Shown: positions 44,421-56,730, counted from the first letter of the stretch. The stretch: 64,000 nucleotides of DNA from Isoetes taiwanensis (GCA_021234155.1 JAJEKV010000004.1:30547134-30611133); one strand, 5' to 3'. Numbers and translations: made by a program. The notes: generated by a model from the sequence alone, not told the origin.

Positions 44421-44639
44421 TTGTTTCATAAAGAAGTTTCCAATCTTAGAAATTTTTTTTTTGGTAGTATTTTTGGCGATATTATACTTCAAATTTATGC
44501 GGTATCATTGAATAATATGTATTGAGTATAAAGCGTATACAATATTGAACCTATCCCTGAAATGATAAGATATATGGAATATACAGTAGGGAATCGCTAG
44601 ATGTGTGGCACAAGTGAAATAGAGAGAAGTCATTTCTAG

Positions 44640-45600
44640 AATAAGGTTGGCCATCTTTGCGTCAAGGTGAAGTTTTCTATCTTAAATTCGAAGCTATTGT
44701 TACATCGTCACCAAGAACATGGGAAGATCTAAAATATACAATGGCCATAGATATGAGACATATCAACGGTATTGTTGCTATGGGTTTGTTGCAAGATTTT
44801 CGGAGCACATATTGATGATGATCGAGGAGAGTTTGTTTCATGTTTGCGGACACAGTACTTAACTTCATTTTTATTTGCACAACTTATACTTGATGGTGCT
44901 CCAGCTGTAGATTTGTGGGACCAGTTTCATACTCAGTTAACCCTTGATTTTTATATGGATTCAACCGAAGTCATTGCGACACAACGAGCATTTATATGTG
45001 TGGAGAACATATTGGTACAATATGGAACAACCGTAATTGTGTTTGGGCTTCCTGCAATAACTCTCCATTGTGACTTTGTGCTAGAAGACCTGCGGAAGTA
45101 TCGAAATCATAGAAAGTATTTAAAGGAGGCGAGTGATGCGAGGCAAAATGAATAGTTGATCAGGCCCGTATTTATGATCATATTGCAATGATCATGCAGC
45201 AACCTGGAATTAAGGCTCCCATATCCATTTATGGAAAAGGGGGGACATGCAAGACTTTCCTTCTTAATGCGATATGCCTTTTAATAAGAGGGGGCCAACA
45301 GATTGTGTTAACATGTGCAACAGCAGCTCCAGCAGGCCGGCTATATCCTGGAGGAAAAACTGCCCATTCACTATTCCAAATCCCTATAAATGAAAACAAT
45401 ATTGTCGTGCATTCATTGATTAATGTAGGTTCTAACAAAGCATCATTGCTTAGGGAAGCAGACATAATTATTTGGGATGAGTTCGCTATGGCAAACAAGG
45501 CTGTTATAGAATCAGTAGATGTGCTCTTGCGAGAAATCTGCAATAATGATCATCCCTTTGGTGGAAAATGTTTTATAGCAACTAGGAATTTTAGATAGAT
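44640..45600 (+). pseudogene. Helitron PIF1-like helicase fragment
   Basis: The plus strand encodes the pre-helicase region (FEAIVTSSPRTWEDLKY, then FVSCLRTQYLTSFLFAQLIL and PAITLHCDFVLEDLRKYRNH). In a second frame comes the helicase: SIYGKGGTCKTFLLNAICLL (Walker A, with GTC instead of GTG), VLTCATAAPAGRLYPGGKTA, HSLFQIPINEN, ADIIIWDEFAMANK (Walker B) and HPFGGK. It ends in a stop where GGDFRQ would be expected (here ATRNFR). Helitrons transpose by rolling circle using a Rep-helicase; no Rep domain or CTRR hairpin end was found, so this is an internal fragment. It begins just outside the right end of the 8.8-kb element. Confidence 0.85.
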
Positions 45601-45654
45601 AGCTCTCAGAAACGGCTCCTCTTCCTATTACTCTCTGAAGGCGGCAGAATTGTG

Positions 45655-46015
45655 ATCGGTCATATCTCTCACATCCGATGTCCAGTTTTCATGTGCTTGG
45701 GCTTGTTGGAAAGCTGGTTCAGAGATCTTTCCAACGGTGTATGGTACCTGCATGCTTGGCTTTGTTTCTGTGCTCAAATTGGCACTTTTCCGGGCTGTGT
45801 GCTAGGGTTTCTGTGGCAACCGGTAGACACTTTGACGGACTGTATCTCTCACATCCGGTGTCAGATTTTCATGTGCTTGGGCTTGTTGGAAAGCTGGTTC
45901 AGAGAGCTTTCCAACGATGTATGACACCTGCATGCTTGTCTTTGTTTCTGTGCTCAAATCTGCTGTTTTTCCGGGCTGTGTGCTAGGGTTTTGTGGCAGC
46001 CCTTCTTCTTCCTTC
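45655..46015. repeat. Tandem repeat block, units 1 and 2 (about 185 bp each)
   Basis: Units start with ATCTCTCACATCCGnTGTC and contain TTCATGTGCTTGGGCTTGTT, GGAAAGCTGGTTCAGAGA and GCTAGGGTTTnTGTGGCA. Unit 1 is about 45,661-45,842 and unit 2 about 45,843-46,005. They translate in two frames to similar peptides, but this is a property of the repeat, not evidence of a gene. Confidence 0.85.
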
Positions 46016-46060
46016 TTTGAGAAGTATAGCCCCTTGCGTTAAAATGATTATCTTATCTTA
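46010..46060 (+). mobile_element. Probable LINE 3' end with (TATCT)n tail
   Basis: AAGTATAGCCCC..GTTAAAATGATTATC followed by TTATC units resembles the GCGATAAAATCATATTC plus pentamer tail at 51,700. It separates the two halves of the tandem block. Confidence 0.35.
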
Positions 46061-46261
46061 TCTTTGTTGGCCTTGGCCGCCCCGATCGTGGCGTTGAAAA
46101 GCGGTGTTGAAAGGTGTGTGTTGTACTCTTATTGAAGGTTACGAGAATGTTTTACTAATTCATACCCTAGTTCGATGGTGTTGTTGATGAAAGTCGACAC
46201 CAATATAGGGATTGGCGTATGTTTTAGTAAAATATTCTTAGTCCGTCTTGTGGCAGAATTT

Positions 46262-46612
46262 TGATCCGGTCATATCTCTCCGCGCATCCGGTGTCAGATT
46301 TTCATGTGCTTGGGCTTGTTGGAAAGCTGGTTCAGAGATCTTTCCAACGGTGTATGGTACCTGCATGCTTGGCTTTGTTTCTGTGCTCAAATTGGCACTT
46401 TTCCGGGCTGTATGCTAGGGTTTTACGTGGCAATCGGTAGACACTTCAGCGGTGTATATCTCACATCCGGTGTCAGATTTTCATGTGCTTGGGCTTGTTG
46501 GAAAGCTGGTTCAGAGAGCTTTCCAACGATGTATGATGCCTGCATGCTTGTCTTTGTTTCAGTGCTCAAATCTGCACTTTTTCGGGCTGTGTGCTAGGGT
46601 TTTGTGGCGGCC
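46262..46612. repeat. Tandem repeat block, units 3 and 4
   Basis: Two further units of the same about-185-bp repeat are nearly identical to units 1 and 2 in order (unit 3 like unit 1, unit 4 like unit 2). The whole two-unit block was therefore duplicated, with about 245 bases of other sequence between. Confidence 0.85.
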
Positions 46613-46639
46613 GGTACATACCCGGATATCGGTAAATTA

Positions 46640-49600
46640 AGCCCAAATCTTACCCCAAGTCATGGCCAGACACATCCCGTGTGTGGACCCACACTTGGTT
46701 GGTGAGCTACCTCAGACCACACCAACCCATCACAGGAAAGCCCAAACACACCAACCAGGTTGACCCCAGGGCGAGCCCTGCAGGAAGACCATGGCGAGGG
46801 GCCACCGGGAAGAGGCCGCCGAGGCGAGGGAGGCGTCTTCCATGAAGAGAGGCAGAGCCAAGGCCGTCGACCAGCAGGCGGGCCATCTGAGCAATCCGCC
46901 CGGTCGAACCTTGGAAACGCATCGAGGCAAAGGGTTGAGGCCAACGGTGCCGCGCCTTGCAGGAGCCTCCAGCGAAGGTGGAGAACATAACATCTCCGGA
47001 TGTTGCTTGGCGGTTGGTGCGGAAAAGCGGCGAATCCCGCGGTGGAGGATCGCGTATAGCCAGGCGGATGATAGCATCCACTTGCTACAATTTGTGAGCA
47101 GCCAATACCGGCAAAACTTGCGAATATGAGGCGTGTGGAGCAGGTGTTCGTATAATATGGGGGCTGGGGGGGGGCCGGGAACGGGTAGGCGGGAGACCTG
47201 CGTATGCTGTCTCGGATCCAGAACCCGGCGAGGTTGAGGGGCTAAAGCCAAGGCGACGCCTGAGCAAATGGGAAGGTTCGCGGAGGCCGCCCGCGTGAGA
47301 CAAGGATTCCAGTTGCGCGGAAGCTATCCGAGCGGCCCGGCGCTCTTGAGGGTAAGGATTTTGCGTCGGGGCTTCACGGGGAGCCGGTGGCCGTTGCCCG
47401 GCAAACCAGAGCCTCCATGCGCACATGAGCAACTCTGCCATTGTCTGGCGGAGATGGCAAGACATGACAGCGTCCTGCAAGACACGAGCTCCGGACTCAC
47501 AGGGCTTGAAAACCGGCCAAAAGAACATACCAACCCAGCGAACCCACCAACCTACGGGCGTCAACACGGAACACATCTGCGGACACATCCGGATCACGCC
47601 CGGGCCGCCCACCACCCGGCGCCCGACCCGGCCTATGCCTCACCCCCTCAACCAACACACAGTGCGGCCCCGCCCGGAACTCGAGGGAATAAGGCAGGAG
47701 CGCAATGTGGTAGTCGCGAGGCCCTGGCCAGATTCCGAGGAACATCTCACTTCCCGACTCGAACCTGAGATCTTGGACCGGATGATGTTCCCGGCTTTTG
47801 TGACCATTGGAAAGAAGTCGTCATGGAATTGGCTCGATAATAAGCGGGTGGTCATCTTCGGTTGAGGCGTGCGGAAGTGGGTGGCATCCTCCAGGGCGGA
47901 AGTTGAAGGGGCCGCTACTCGTACATTGGCCCGGGACTTGACCCCGGCAATGAGCGACAAGGCGTGGCCGAGAAGCTGGCGTGGGGGCAGGCGGACATGG
48001 AGGCGGCGGGGCTGGTCAGGGAAGGAGGCCGGGAATTGATCGCTAAGCGGGGGAAGGCACTCCGGCCCCTCGAGTCCCCGCCGAGGGCCCCTGGCACCTG
48101 AGCATCCCACATCGCTCCCCACGGGACCACCGCAAGCGGACCCAGGCTGCATGCCACTAAATAGGGATCGAAAAGCGTGGTATCCTGGAATAAGCTGGTG
48201 GCTTTCCATGGCTTGAAGGGGGCGATCTCAATTCCGGAGGCCATGGACATGGACCTTATCTTCCTCATGAGAACATGGGAACATCTTCGGTCAACGAGGC
48301 TACGATTTGCCCGGGGATACCCGGCTACTCGTCTTCAATGAGTGCAGGGAAGCGAGGACCGCGGAGGAATTGCGTGTTACTATCGGGGACCTTGGCCCAA
48401 TCGTTCTCCACGGAATTGCAAAGGCGGAGCGGCAACAAGGATACGTCACCGGCGTGAGAGTCGCGAAACCGCGATGGCAGCCCTCTCTTTGTGGCGGCTT
48501 ACTGCTTCCCACATCTTTGCAGGAAATGCGCACCCGGCGCGGGGCATGGCGCTACGGCGCCCTATGGCATCTATATGATGACATCGGGCCGGTGATGGAA
48601 CAATTGGAGGCAAGGTCATGTTGCTTGGAACTTCACGGCATACGAGGGACATAGCGGATCCCAAAATTAGCACCTCTAGGCGGGAGGATGTGTTGCAAAT
48701 GGACCCTCGGGAGATGGTTTGGCCAAATGGCGACACGGATACGCGACCGGGGTGACCGCGGTATGGCGGCACCGCTATTGGGAAGGCTGATATCTTTGAC
48801 GACGGTCATTTGCAATGAAGGCGGCGCGGTGGCGAGATCCTCCGGCCGCTTCGGCAACGGGAGCTGCCCGGAGGCACCCGGTGTGGTGGATACGATGCCG
48901 GCGGCGCGGGCAATGCCTACACTCGATCGGCTTTCAACCCGGTGTCGGGGCGACGGCGGGGGCGGCGTCAACTCGACCATCGGCCCTATTCTTGCGGATG
49001 GATTGGCGGCTGGCGGCACCCATTGCCCCAACACCCCATGTACCGGCGGTTGCGTCACGGACTATGATCGACACGGATACGGTCTATGCGAGGATGCTTG
49101 AGCATGGCACGGAGTCTGCTGCAACTCCCACACGCCGGCAGGCGGCCCGGTGAACCGGCTCACGGGCGGGGCGAAATGCTTTGGGAGGCGCCGGCGGCGG
49201 CGATCCCGAGGGGCTGCAATCACCTTCCCTTGCAATCAGTTCGATGCGAATGTCGGGGAGGCTCGGCTTCTCCTCGATCGAGCTCCCGCCAAGTCTTGGA
49301 CCCCGGCCGATCCGCCCATGAGCGCCGTCAGATCCTGCTGGCTCCTTCCTCAAGACCAAAAGCCGGGTACCTTCCTCTGACAGCACCGGCAATAGATGTT
49401 TGGTCTTCGGCCCGCCACCCTAGAACCTTCCGGCGACTGGGTCTTGAGTAAGCTCGCCGCTGCGCCCATCAGGGAAATATTACCCGGAACAATGGGTCAC
49501 GACGAGATACTTACGTATTTCGCCGACCCAATGGGAGCGGGACGGTACCCTCCCATGAGACGAGGCCCTATGCGACCTTTGGTCATTCTGAAGGGGATGT

Positions 49601-51735
49601 CATAATGGGGCCTGCGGGCCCTCCGGGGCGGAGACTGATGGAAGGCAGCGGATTTGGATGGTATCCGGTGAGGGATAGGCTTCTCAAGTGGGTAGGGCCC
49701 CAATGGTCTTGGGTTCTCCTGGTGCTCTTCCTTGGGGGCATTGCAAGAGGCTTCCCCGCCTTTGGACTACCGGTGGAGTTTGTGCCGCATATACAAAGCG
49801 GGGACCCCCACAATCCGACCAACTATCGTACCATTATGCGCGGTTCTGTCTTTGCCAAGTTGCGAGCAGGTAGGGATTCTTGGCTGATTGATTGAACTTT
49901 AGGCAGAGGATGGAGAAGTCATGGGGCTCTCCGGCGCTCGTGACTTCGTCGGCCCGGCATTCTACTATTGACCATATCTTCACTTTCTGCGAACACTCAT
50001 AGAGGATAGCCCAGGGAATCGGCCTTGAGAAACTCGAATTTGCTTTGTGGATTTAAAGGCTTTTGACCGGATGCCAGCGCAGCAGGATAAGTTGTGGGAT
50101 AGATCCAGGGAGGCAGCTAGGGACCCCGATCGAGGCTGGGGAATGCTATATCGGCGGCTATCACGGCAGAAGGCTTGCTCGCTGCCGGTCCACGCCCTTC
50201 GCTCGGAAAGCCCGTTGTTAGCAGCATTGGGGGCGCCGGGCCCACTGCCTCTATCCCAGCGGCTCGCCGTACATTGACCGCTAGAAGAATGGCATTGGCC
50301 CAGGGCTGGTAGCCGAGTTGACCACCACATAATCAAACGCAACTCATATATCTCGCTGATGTTGATGCTCGCGCATATACCCGGCAGGACATGCAGCATA
50401 CTGGATGCTTTGGACACCTTACGCCCAATTCCGCGGCGGTGAGAGTTGGCGAACGTAAGACAGGGGTTGTTGGTCCCATCATGGCACCGCGCCTTCCCTC
50501 ATTCAAAACCCGAGGCAGGGTAGTGGAGGTGGCAAGATAATCTTATAAGTATTTGGGTGAGTTTTCTACTACCACGCAGGATGAATCAGAAGGGCAAAAC
50601 CACAGGTCCTTGCGCCAGAATAAAGTATATGCAAGCAAATGGCCGTCGTAGTCATGGTGATGCATGGGGTCACGGGCACATCGATTCAGAAAGCGCTTGT
50701 TGAACCCGTCCCTCCTCTATGGAAGTGTGGGGGCGGTGATATTATCCCTCACCACTTGGAGCGATCTAGGCAGTCGGCGAGGCCTTCTTGGCACGGGCAG
50801 GGAGTGGTTCCCCGCGGTCCCCATATTCAGGATCCCTCTGACACGGCGGGGTTCTTCCTTCCATTCTGAGAGGGGGGGCGACGGGCGTCAGGTATTACTG
50901 AAGACGAGGCGAGGTGGCTATGGATGAAGCCCGGAACGGCCCGACCTTGCTTTGGCGTGGCGTGGGCGCGACTCAAAGCTGAGCCGTGCGCAAGCAAGCC
51001 CGGTGGTTCTCGCTATGGAATGTGCGGGAACCACCGTGTGGACGAGTATCTGGCGCTGCATGGGGCCTTGAAGCCAACGAGCCTCACTTGGATGCTTGCT
51101 TCATCCCAGGATTTGGGGGCCGAAAACCTTCCCACATATGGCGGTGGCTCGAATCGACGGCGAGGTTAATCCCATGCTCGCGAGGGGCCTTGTGCACCCA
51201 TCTACCCATGAAACGGGAGGTGATTGCTTCCGGCAAGGTGCACACCACCTCCGCGTGGGGCGGGGAGATGGATTGGGGCAGCGTGAGGGCGCCGGTTTCA
51301 ATCAGGAGAGTCAACCGGCTTCGCCATTGAGGATGAACGTCCGCCCCTCCGGGCCATGTCTACGACGTCTGGGAGCATATCGGAACTCGGTATGCTCGGG
51401 CAGCGCCGATACCCATCGAGGGCCTTGCATGAGCTCACGCATCCGCCTCTGTAGGCTTGTCCACCCCGTACCTCCTGGGGTAAATGCATCATCACCCAGG
51501 ACTGAGTTATGATTGCGCGACGGCATTAACCTCATTTGTACTTGTGATTATGTATATAGCTGTGCACTATGTCGACATCCTTATTGCTACTAAGGTTTTC
51601 CCGAAAACCCTCGCGACGAGGGGGGTTTTAATCTGGTAGTATCGCTGCTTTGCTCTCTCTTTGGGAGGGTCCCCATAGGCGGTTGGTCTCCGTGGGCGAT
51701 AAAATCATATTCTATTCTATTCTATTCTTATTGCG
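46640..51735 (+). mobile_element. GC-rich LINE, nearly full length but degenerate
   Basis: Recognisable pieces in order are an endonuclease-like segment VMLLGTSRHTRDIADP (48,615), an RT finger HIQSGDPHNPTNYRTIMRG with FAKL (49,789-49,860), STIDHIF (about 49,960), FVDLKAFDRMP (50,042-50,075) and a degraded palm near 50,350. The 3' end has GTTTTCCCGAAAACCC (hairpin), GGTCCCCATAGGCGGTTGG and a tail of ATTCT units at 51,708-51,729. It is about 5.1 kb and strikingly GC rich. Frames are broken throughout, so the many long open frames on both strands are not separate genes. The 5' boundary is approximate. Confidence 0.72.
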
Positions 51736-51739
51736 CGGG

Positions 51740-53325
51740 GACATGGCTCTTGGTGGCACCACCAACCTCAAAAATTGGATTGATCCGGTAAGCATCGCCG
51801 GATTCTCAAGTAGAGCGGCTCTCTGTTGGTCTATTGTTTCGGACTTTTGGTCGCGAGTGACATCTGCTTTGTCTTCCTAGTCTTCATCATAGATTAGGAA
51901 TGATCAAATTGAAATTTTGGATATGGATGACATGGCAAACTCAAAATCCATGAGAATGGTGTAATGGGGATCTGCCTAATATAAAATTCTAACCCACTAC
52001 GGAAGGGACATGAAGGAGTTCCCGGTAGCAAATGTTGTTGACAAGGGAGTTCCCGGAGCGAAAAAAATGGAGCAGATACCAAAGAGTTCAAGGAGCTCCC
52101 AAACCACCGAGAACCAACTTTCTTGAAGGGCATTGCTAATATCTTAACTCACGGTACTTACTTGCAGTTCCGATCCAGTCGTTGCCACCATTAGATCAAG
52201 ATAGATTTTATAATCTATAATTTCTAGGATATTTGTTTTCAAAGGAATATTTCAGCGATTATCAAAATAATCTCGAGATGTTCTTTTTAGAAAAATATTC
52301 CTTTCTGTTGCGTTGAAGAGTTGCTCTATTGCATTGAAGTGCTCTATCACCACGCCACTTGATACTTGACCCGAGTGCGAAAATGAACTCTAATCCCCTA
52401 CCGGCCCTGATTATAACAAAGCTATCTGACGAGAGAAATTAGAAACCTTTTGGATTAAACATGTGATTCAAGCAAGACTTTGGCTTTTTTTTGTGTAAGC
52501 AAAAATAAAGTTTGCTTGTTTATATGATATGAGCGATACAAGCCTTGAATTCGTCCCTCTTTCTACAAATCGAGGCCAATCGAGATGCCCAAAATGGGTT
52601 CTTTTTGCAAAAGGAGGACATTTCACATTGTGCAATCTCAACTAGTTTTTAAGAAGGATTTTAGCATGATTGCATAATTCCGCAGGGTGAAAATATATGT
52701 TTCACCATAAATTTCATCTTGGATCTAGTGAAAATGAGTGGTAGAGCTGGTAGGCCCGAATAGAAAAAGACTCCATAGCCCTTAGGTTTGTGTAGACTTG
52801 ATGGGTAGCTTGCATGTGTCCGGCTTTTCACTTTAACAACGAATAAATTCTGGCTTTTGTTCCCCTTTTTGGCAAAGCGGATCGTAATCCGGATTTTGAG
52901 GGTTTTCCTTTAGCTCTTTGCTTTGCTTTTTCTTGTTTTGTTAACTTGCAGGACTTGGAGTTAAGGGGAGTCATTCCTTCCCTCTTGATGATTATGCAAG
53001 TAACCCCTCGTGCTCGACCTTGAGGGTTATTTTGCATAATCATCTGGAAGGAAGGATTAACTTCCTCATCCTAATGCATTTACTTTGCCCGACTAGGTAG
53101 GTTTGGTTTTCTATCTTTTTTTATCCTTAAAGTTTTTGTGTGTGCCATGTTGTATATACACCTTTCTTTTTGCTAAAGGGTTTGGCCTTTCAACATTCTG
53201 TGACTTTAAAAATGACTTATGGAGGAGCAAAGACACCAAAAAGCTTTAACATTTTGATGACAAATTGTATTAAAATAGCATAATGGAAGTAGATATATAT
53301 TGTAAAGGGAATAAAACATGAGGGA
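51740..53325. other. No recognisable gene
   Basis: AT-rich spacer. An inverted pair, CCTCTTGATGATTATGCA / TGCATAATCATCTGGAAG, flanks about 50 bases near 52,980-53,050 and forms a hairpin. Nothing else was identified. Confidence 0.45.
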
Positions 53326-53329
53326 TGAT

Positions 53330-54205
53330 CATAACACAATGGGTGTAACAACCCATCTATGATAAATTGGGGACTTGTAGATAAACCTCAAAAATTGGGT
53401 CCAGCTTGTGAGGCGAGCATAATGGTACTGACAAAGCTTTCTAATTCTATCTTTTGCATCCTGTAGCAAAACGGGCATCAAGGAATATCCGGGGCCCCTA
53501 AATATATAAAATCTTGTTAAGCTTCCGTCGTCATGGCTGCGAGGTTGAGAATGATGGATCTGTCTATATCCCGGGGCATGAAGCAACTACAAGCTTCTTA
53601 GCACAGCCCCTACATATTGAAGAGCTCTATTGGAAAGCAACATCGTCTTCACCCAACTCTTCTTTTCTCCAAATTACATAGAATTTGCCATCAAAATAAT
53701 TCGAAGCCAAATGAAAGGTATGGCTTTGCATTTTGATTTAGCCCTTTAGACGAGGCAGGGAGCCAGCACTGTTGACTTGTGAATTGTCCGCGTGGAAGAG
53801 ATAGAAGCCATGAAGCGGGTAAGTGTGAGCACATAAGAAGATGCAATGCTCAATAATCTCATTTTGCTTACACAAAGGGCAGAAATTACAATATCACGAG
53901 GGTTGATCATGTGAACAAACACATTAACACAGAAGTCATTGTGAAGAATTTGCCGCAAACTACAACCACCTTTGGGTGCAACAATCTAACTTATAAGATA
54001 GAGGCTTGTTCAGCTCAAAGTCTAGATTACCGAAACATAATGGCATCTAAATTTTGTATTGGGTCTTTTGGAAGCCAATGCATATTGAACCCTAGTGGGT
54101 GCTCCAATAGGAAGGCCTTATCACTATGCTACCACCACCAATGGGCTAGTTCCAAATTTTTAAAAGTGAAACACCTCAAATTTTCATTGGGTAAAAAGTA
54201 TCTTA
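53330..54205 (-). mobile_element. Decayed L1-type LINE fragment
   Basis: The minus strand reads RQILHNDFCVNVFVHMINPR, then a C..C pair and, after a frameshift, CIFLCAHTYPLHGFY-like sequence. This matches the reverse-transcriptase-associated zinc region seen at 29,600 in the intact L1. Flanking sequence is consistent with the rest of the C-terminal region, but several stops are present and no tail is visible. Confidence 0.6.
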
Positions 54206-54209
54206 TTAC

Positions 54210-56730
54210 ATAAAATAATCTTTTAAGGTGAGATTAGCTTCTGGCATTTTGGAACTTACCTTTTCATTTATAAGCAATGAAGTTTTGACCGTCCTCAAAA
54301 GAATTAAGAGGCTTGACATGTTCAACTTTTCCCTATTCTTTATGTGCATATGCCCAAGGTGTTTTTATTTTAACTATTTTTTAAGCCTGTCCGGAGTCAA
54401 TAATCCACATGCTTTTTTAGAAAATAAAAATATATAACCACCTATCTCTTAATCGCCCGTGGGAGAAAAAGTTAACATCCTATTCTGATGCGCTGCTTTT
54501 CAAAGACACGTACATGAGCACGGAATCTCGTATGAAAACCTCCCATTTAATTTTTAATCACGAGGACTTTTAGTGCCGATCTATAAAAAGCGCCCACTGT
54601 AATGGGAATCTCACCCTTAGATGTATGAGGAGGTGGTAATGGTCACATTTATTTAGAGTTTCATGTCCCGAGATGAATGATCAATGACCAGGAATTGATT
54701 TTCTAGTTCAAATCTTCAAAAGTGGATGGGCCTTAGATTTTTGTTACTTGTTTTATAAAGCAACAATATTTACTTCGAAGCACAAAGTGAGCACATTAAT
54801 ATTATTTTTATTATCACTTACTGATAAGCTCTTAGCCATCATATTTGTGATAATATTAGACAATTTAGAGGTCCTTGTGATAATATTTGTAGATGCATTA
54901 AGGACATTTGAACGCCCTTGGGTTCTTAGGGTTGGCATAGCAGGGGCATACTTTCTTGTTCCCAGTATTACCTGGAAACACCAATTACATATACCACAGC
55001 AAATATTACAATGCAAGGCATCTATCCAGCGCCTTCCGGCCTCTGAGCATCTTCAGAGCATGATTTGTGACAATCTGCAATTTATCATTACAAAATATAC
55101 CATGTAGTGCAATGTCGTTAATCCCTATGATAATTTTTATATTGCAAATAAGGCCTACCTATTTATTTTCCCTCACAAAGGCTATCGATCACATCCCAGA
55201 GGAAACAGTCCACATGATTTTAAAAAAACACAGAACCACCATACATGTTAGAAGTAAAACAGATTCTTACAGTTCCATTATAGTAGGGGCTCCTCTTCAT
55301 GATGCTTAGCTTCAACCTGCAGAAGAAAAACTTGTTTCCTTTTTGTTCTTGGATTTTTTCAGGTCTTAAGTTGGCTGTGAAGAGAAACAAGGAAATAAGA
55401 CATACCTGCAAAACAGTGATGGCTATAAATAGAGGATGGCCCAAGCTCTCCCAAAGCTACTAAATAATGCATGCCTGCTTCTTTGGACCAAAGCTGGACC
55501 GCTTTGGACTAAGGCCCTCAATCTTTGGAACTTGCATATAACACTACAGCGTGGCTAAAATAGGATTCCCAAAGCATAAAAAGAAAATATAGCCATGGTA
55601 GCTGGCTATAGTGATAATGTTGAAAAAAAACTGGAAAGAGAAATATATGGCGTGGCCGGGATTTGTGATCAGTACGCGGGCACCAACTTCCGGGAATCAA
55701 ATCGAAACCAAGGTGTCGTAAATCTGAACAGAATCCTTACGTTTTTACAGCACATTCTGGCCCGAGAACCAGTTTGCAGAACCCGTTTGTCAATGCTAAA
55801 ATGCTAGTCGCAAACCTAGATCTGTCTCCACCCACTTTTGCCTCTTCTTTTCTTCACATACAGATTATTGCTTTTTTTTTATTTTCAAGAGGCATATTTT
55901 TTGGACTCAAGGTTGTACTCCCTTTTTGCCTTCATACCAAGTGATGCCCTTTTTATTATCATCTCAACTATTACCAAGTTGCTCCCTAATTTGCTCACCA
56001 ACTCTCATCCGCGCTCATTCTCACAAACTCACAGTTGCATTGCGTTGTCTTGTTGCAATTAGTGTAAAGAAAGTTGTCCCTTAAGCATGTTGTTTGGTTA
56101 AAAGAAAATGAGTTTTTTCTTTGGTATTAGACACCATGCACGTGTGTTGTTTTTCAAGCTGATATTGTAATAAAAAGCTACCCGAGACACATTAAACTTT
56201 GCGGAAGCATGATTGACTTTTCCAAATTGGGAAAGTAGTTAAATAATAATTTCCCTTAAGCGTGCTTGGTGATAGGTTAGTTAAACATGCCATTCAAGTT
56301 CTTGACCCTAAGTCTAAATGCCAGACAATCATTTTTTATTTTTCAATAAGGTCTACAATCAAATACGGTAATCGGATCTTTATTTATAGATGTTTTTTTC
56401 AAAATGAACATTTAATGTTTGTCATCTTAGAGTGCTGATGGCATGGCTGGTGTTGGTGGGAGGGATGGTGATAGAGTTTTTGACCAGCGCAAATACATAT
56501 TTTATTCATCATGAAGACATGATATCTACAATGTAGGCCTTTAAACCTAGGAGCAGAAGCCCCCAAAACTCTTTTTAATCAGCCATCGAGTGCTAGTACT
56601 TGTGAGCCCTATCTACTCAAAGGCTGTGATATCTTATGTTGTTAGGCGTAGTCTAAGATTTCATTTCATTGTTTATTGTTTTACTTTATGGCGAGGTGTG
56701 ATCTAGTACTTTGTATACGAATTCATACAA
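54210..56730. other. No recognisable gene
   Basis: AT-rich sequence with short open frames only; the longest (119 codons at 54,748-55,107) has no recognisable motif. A weak TTTCATTTCATTG motif near 56,660 might be another LINE tail, without supporting sequence. Confidence 0.45.

Larger units (their letters stand above)
35772..44559. mobile_element. 8.8-kb TIR transposon carrying DUF7869-type and DNA methyltransferase genes
   Basis: Terminal inverted repeats CAGGGATAGGTTC (35,772-35,784) and GAACCTATCCCTG (44,547-44,559) are perfect over 13 bp. The flanks AAGTAATA and AAATGATA agree at 6 of 8 positions, both differences being transitions, consistent with an old 8-bp duplication. Subterminal GCGTAAGCGAAA-type inverted motifs occur at about 35,890-36,010 and 44,240-44,420. 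The 626-bp element at 30.6 kb has these same two different ends, which shows they belong to one element. Inside are two divergent genes and two palindrome clusters. The features fit hAT by target size and terminus, but the putative transposase is not a classical hAT protein, so the superfamily is open. Confidence 0.85.

Noticed and set aside
35772-44559. The two TIR ends belonging to two unrelated truncated elements
   Set aside because: The 626-bp element carries both ends as a pair in the correct relation, so they are the two ends of one family.
45652-46640. Repeated Trp/Cys-rich open frames as a novel repeat protein
   Set aside because: The peptides occur in two different frames of the same about-185-bp DNA repeat, so the conservation is at DNA level.
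46660-51535. Dozens of long overlapping GC-rich open frames on both strands, suggesting bacterial genes or contamination
   Set aside because: The only recognisable protein motifs are LINE endonuclease and RT fragments on the plus strand, and the segment ends with a LINE 3' end and pentamer tail. High GC makes stop codons rare, so the other frames are by-products.
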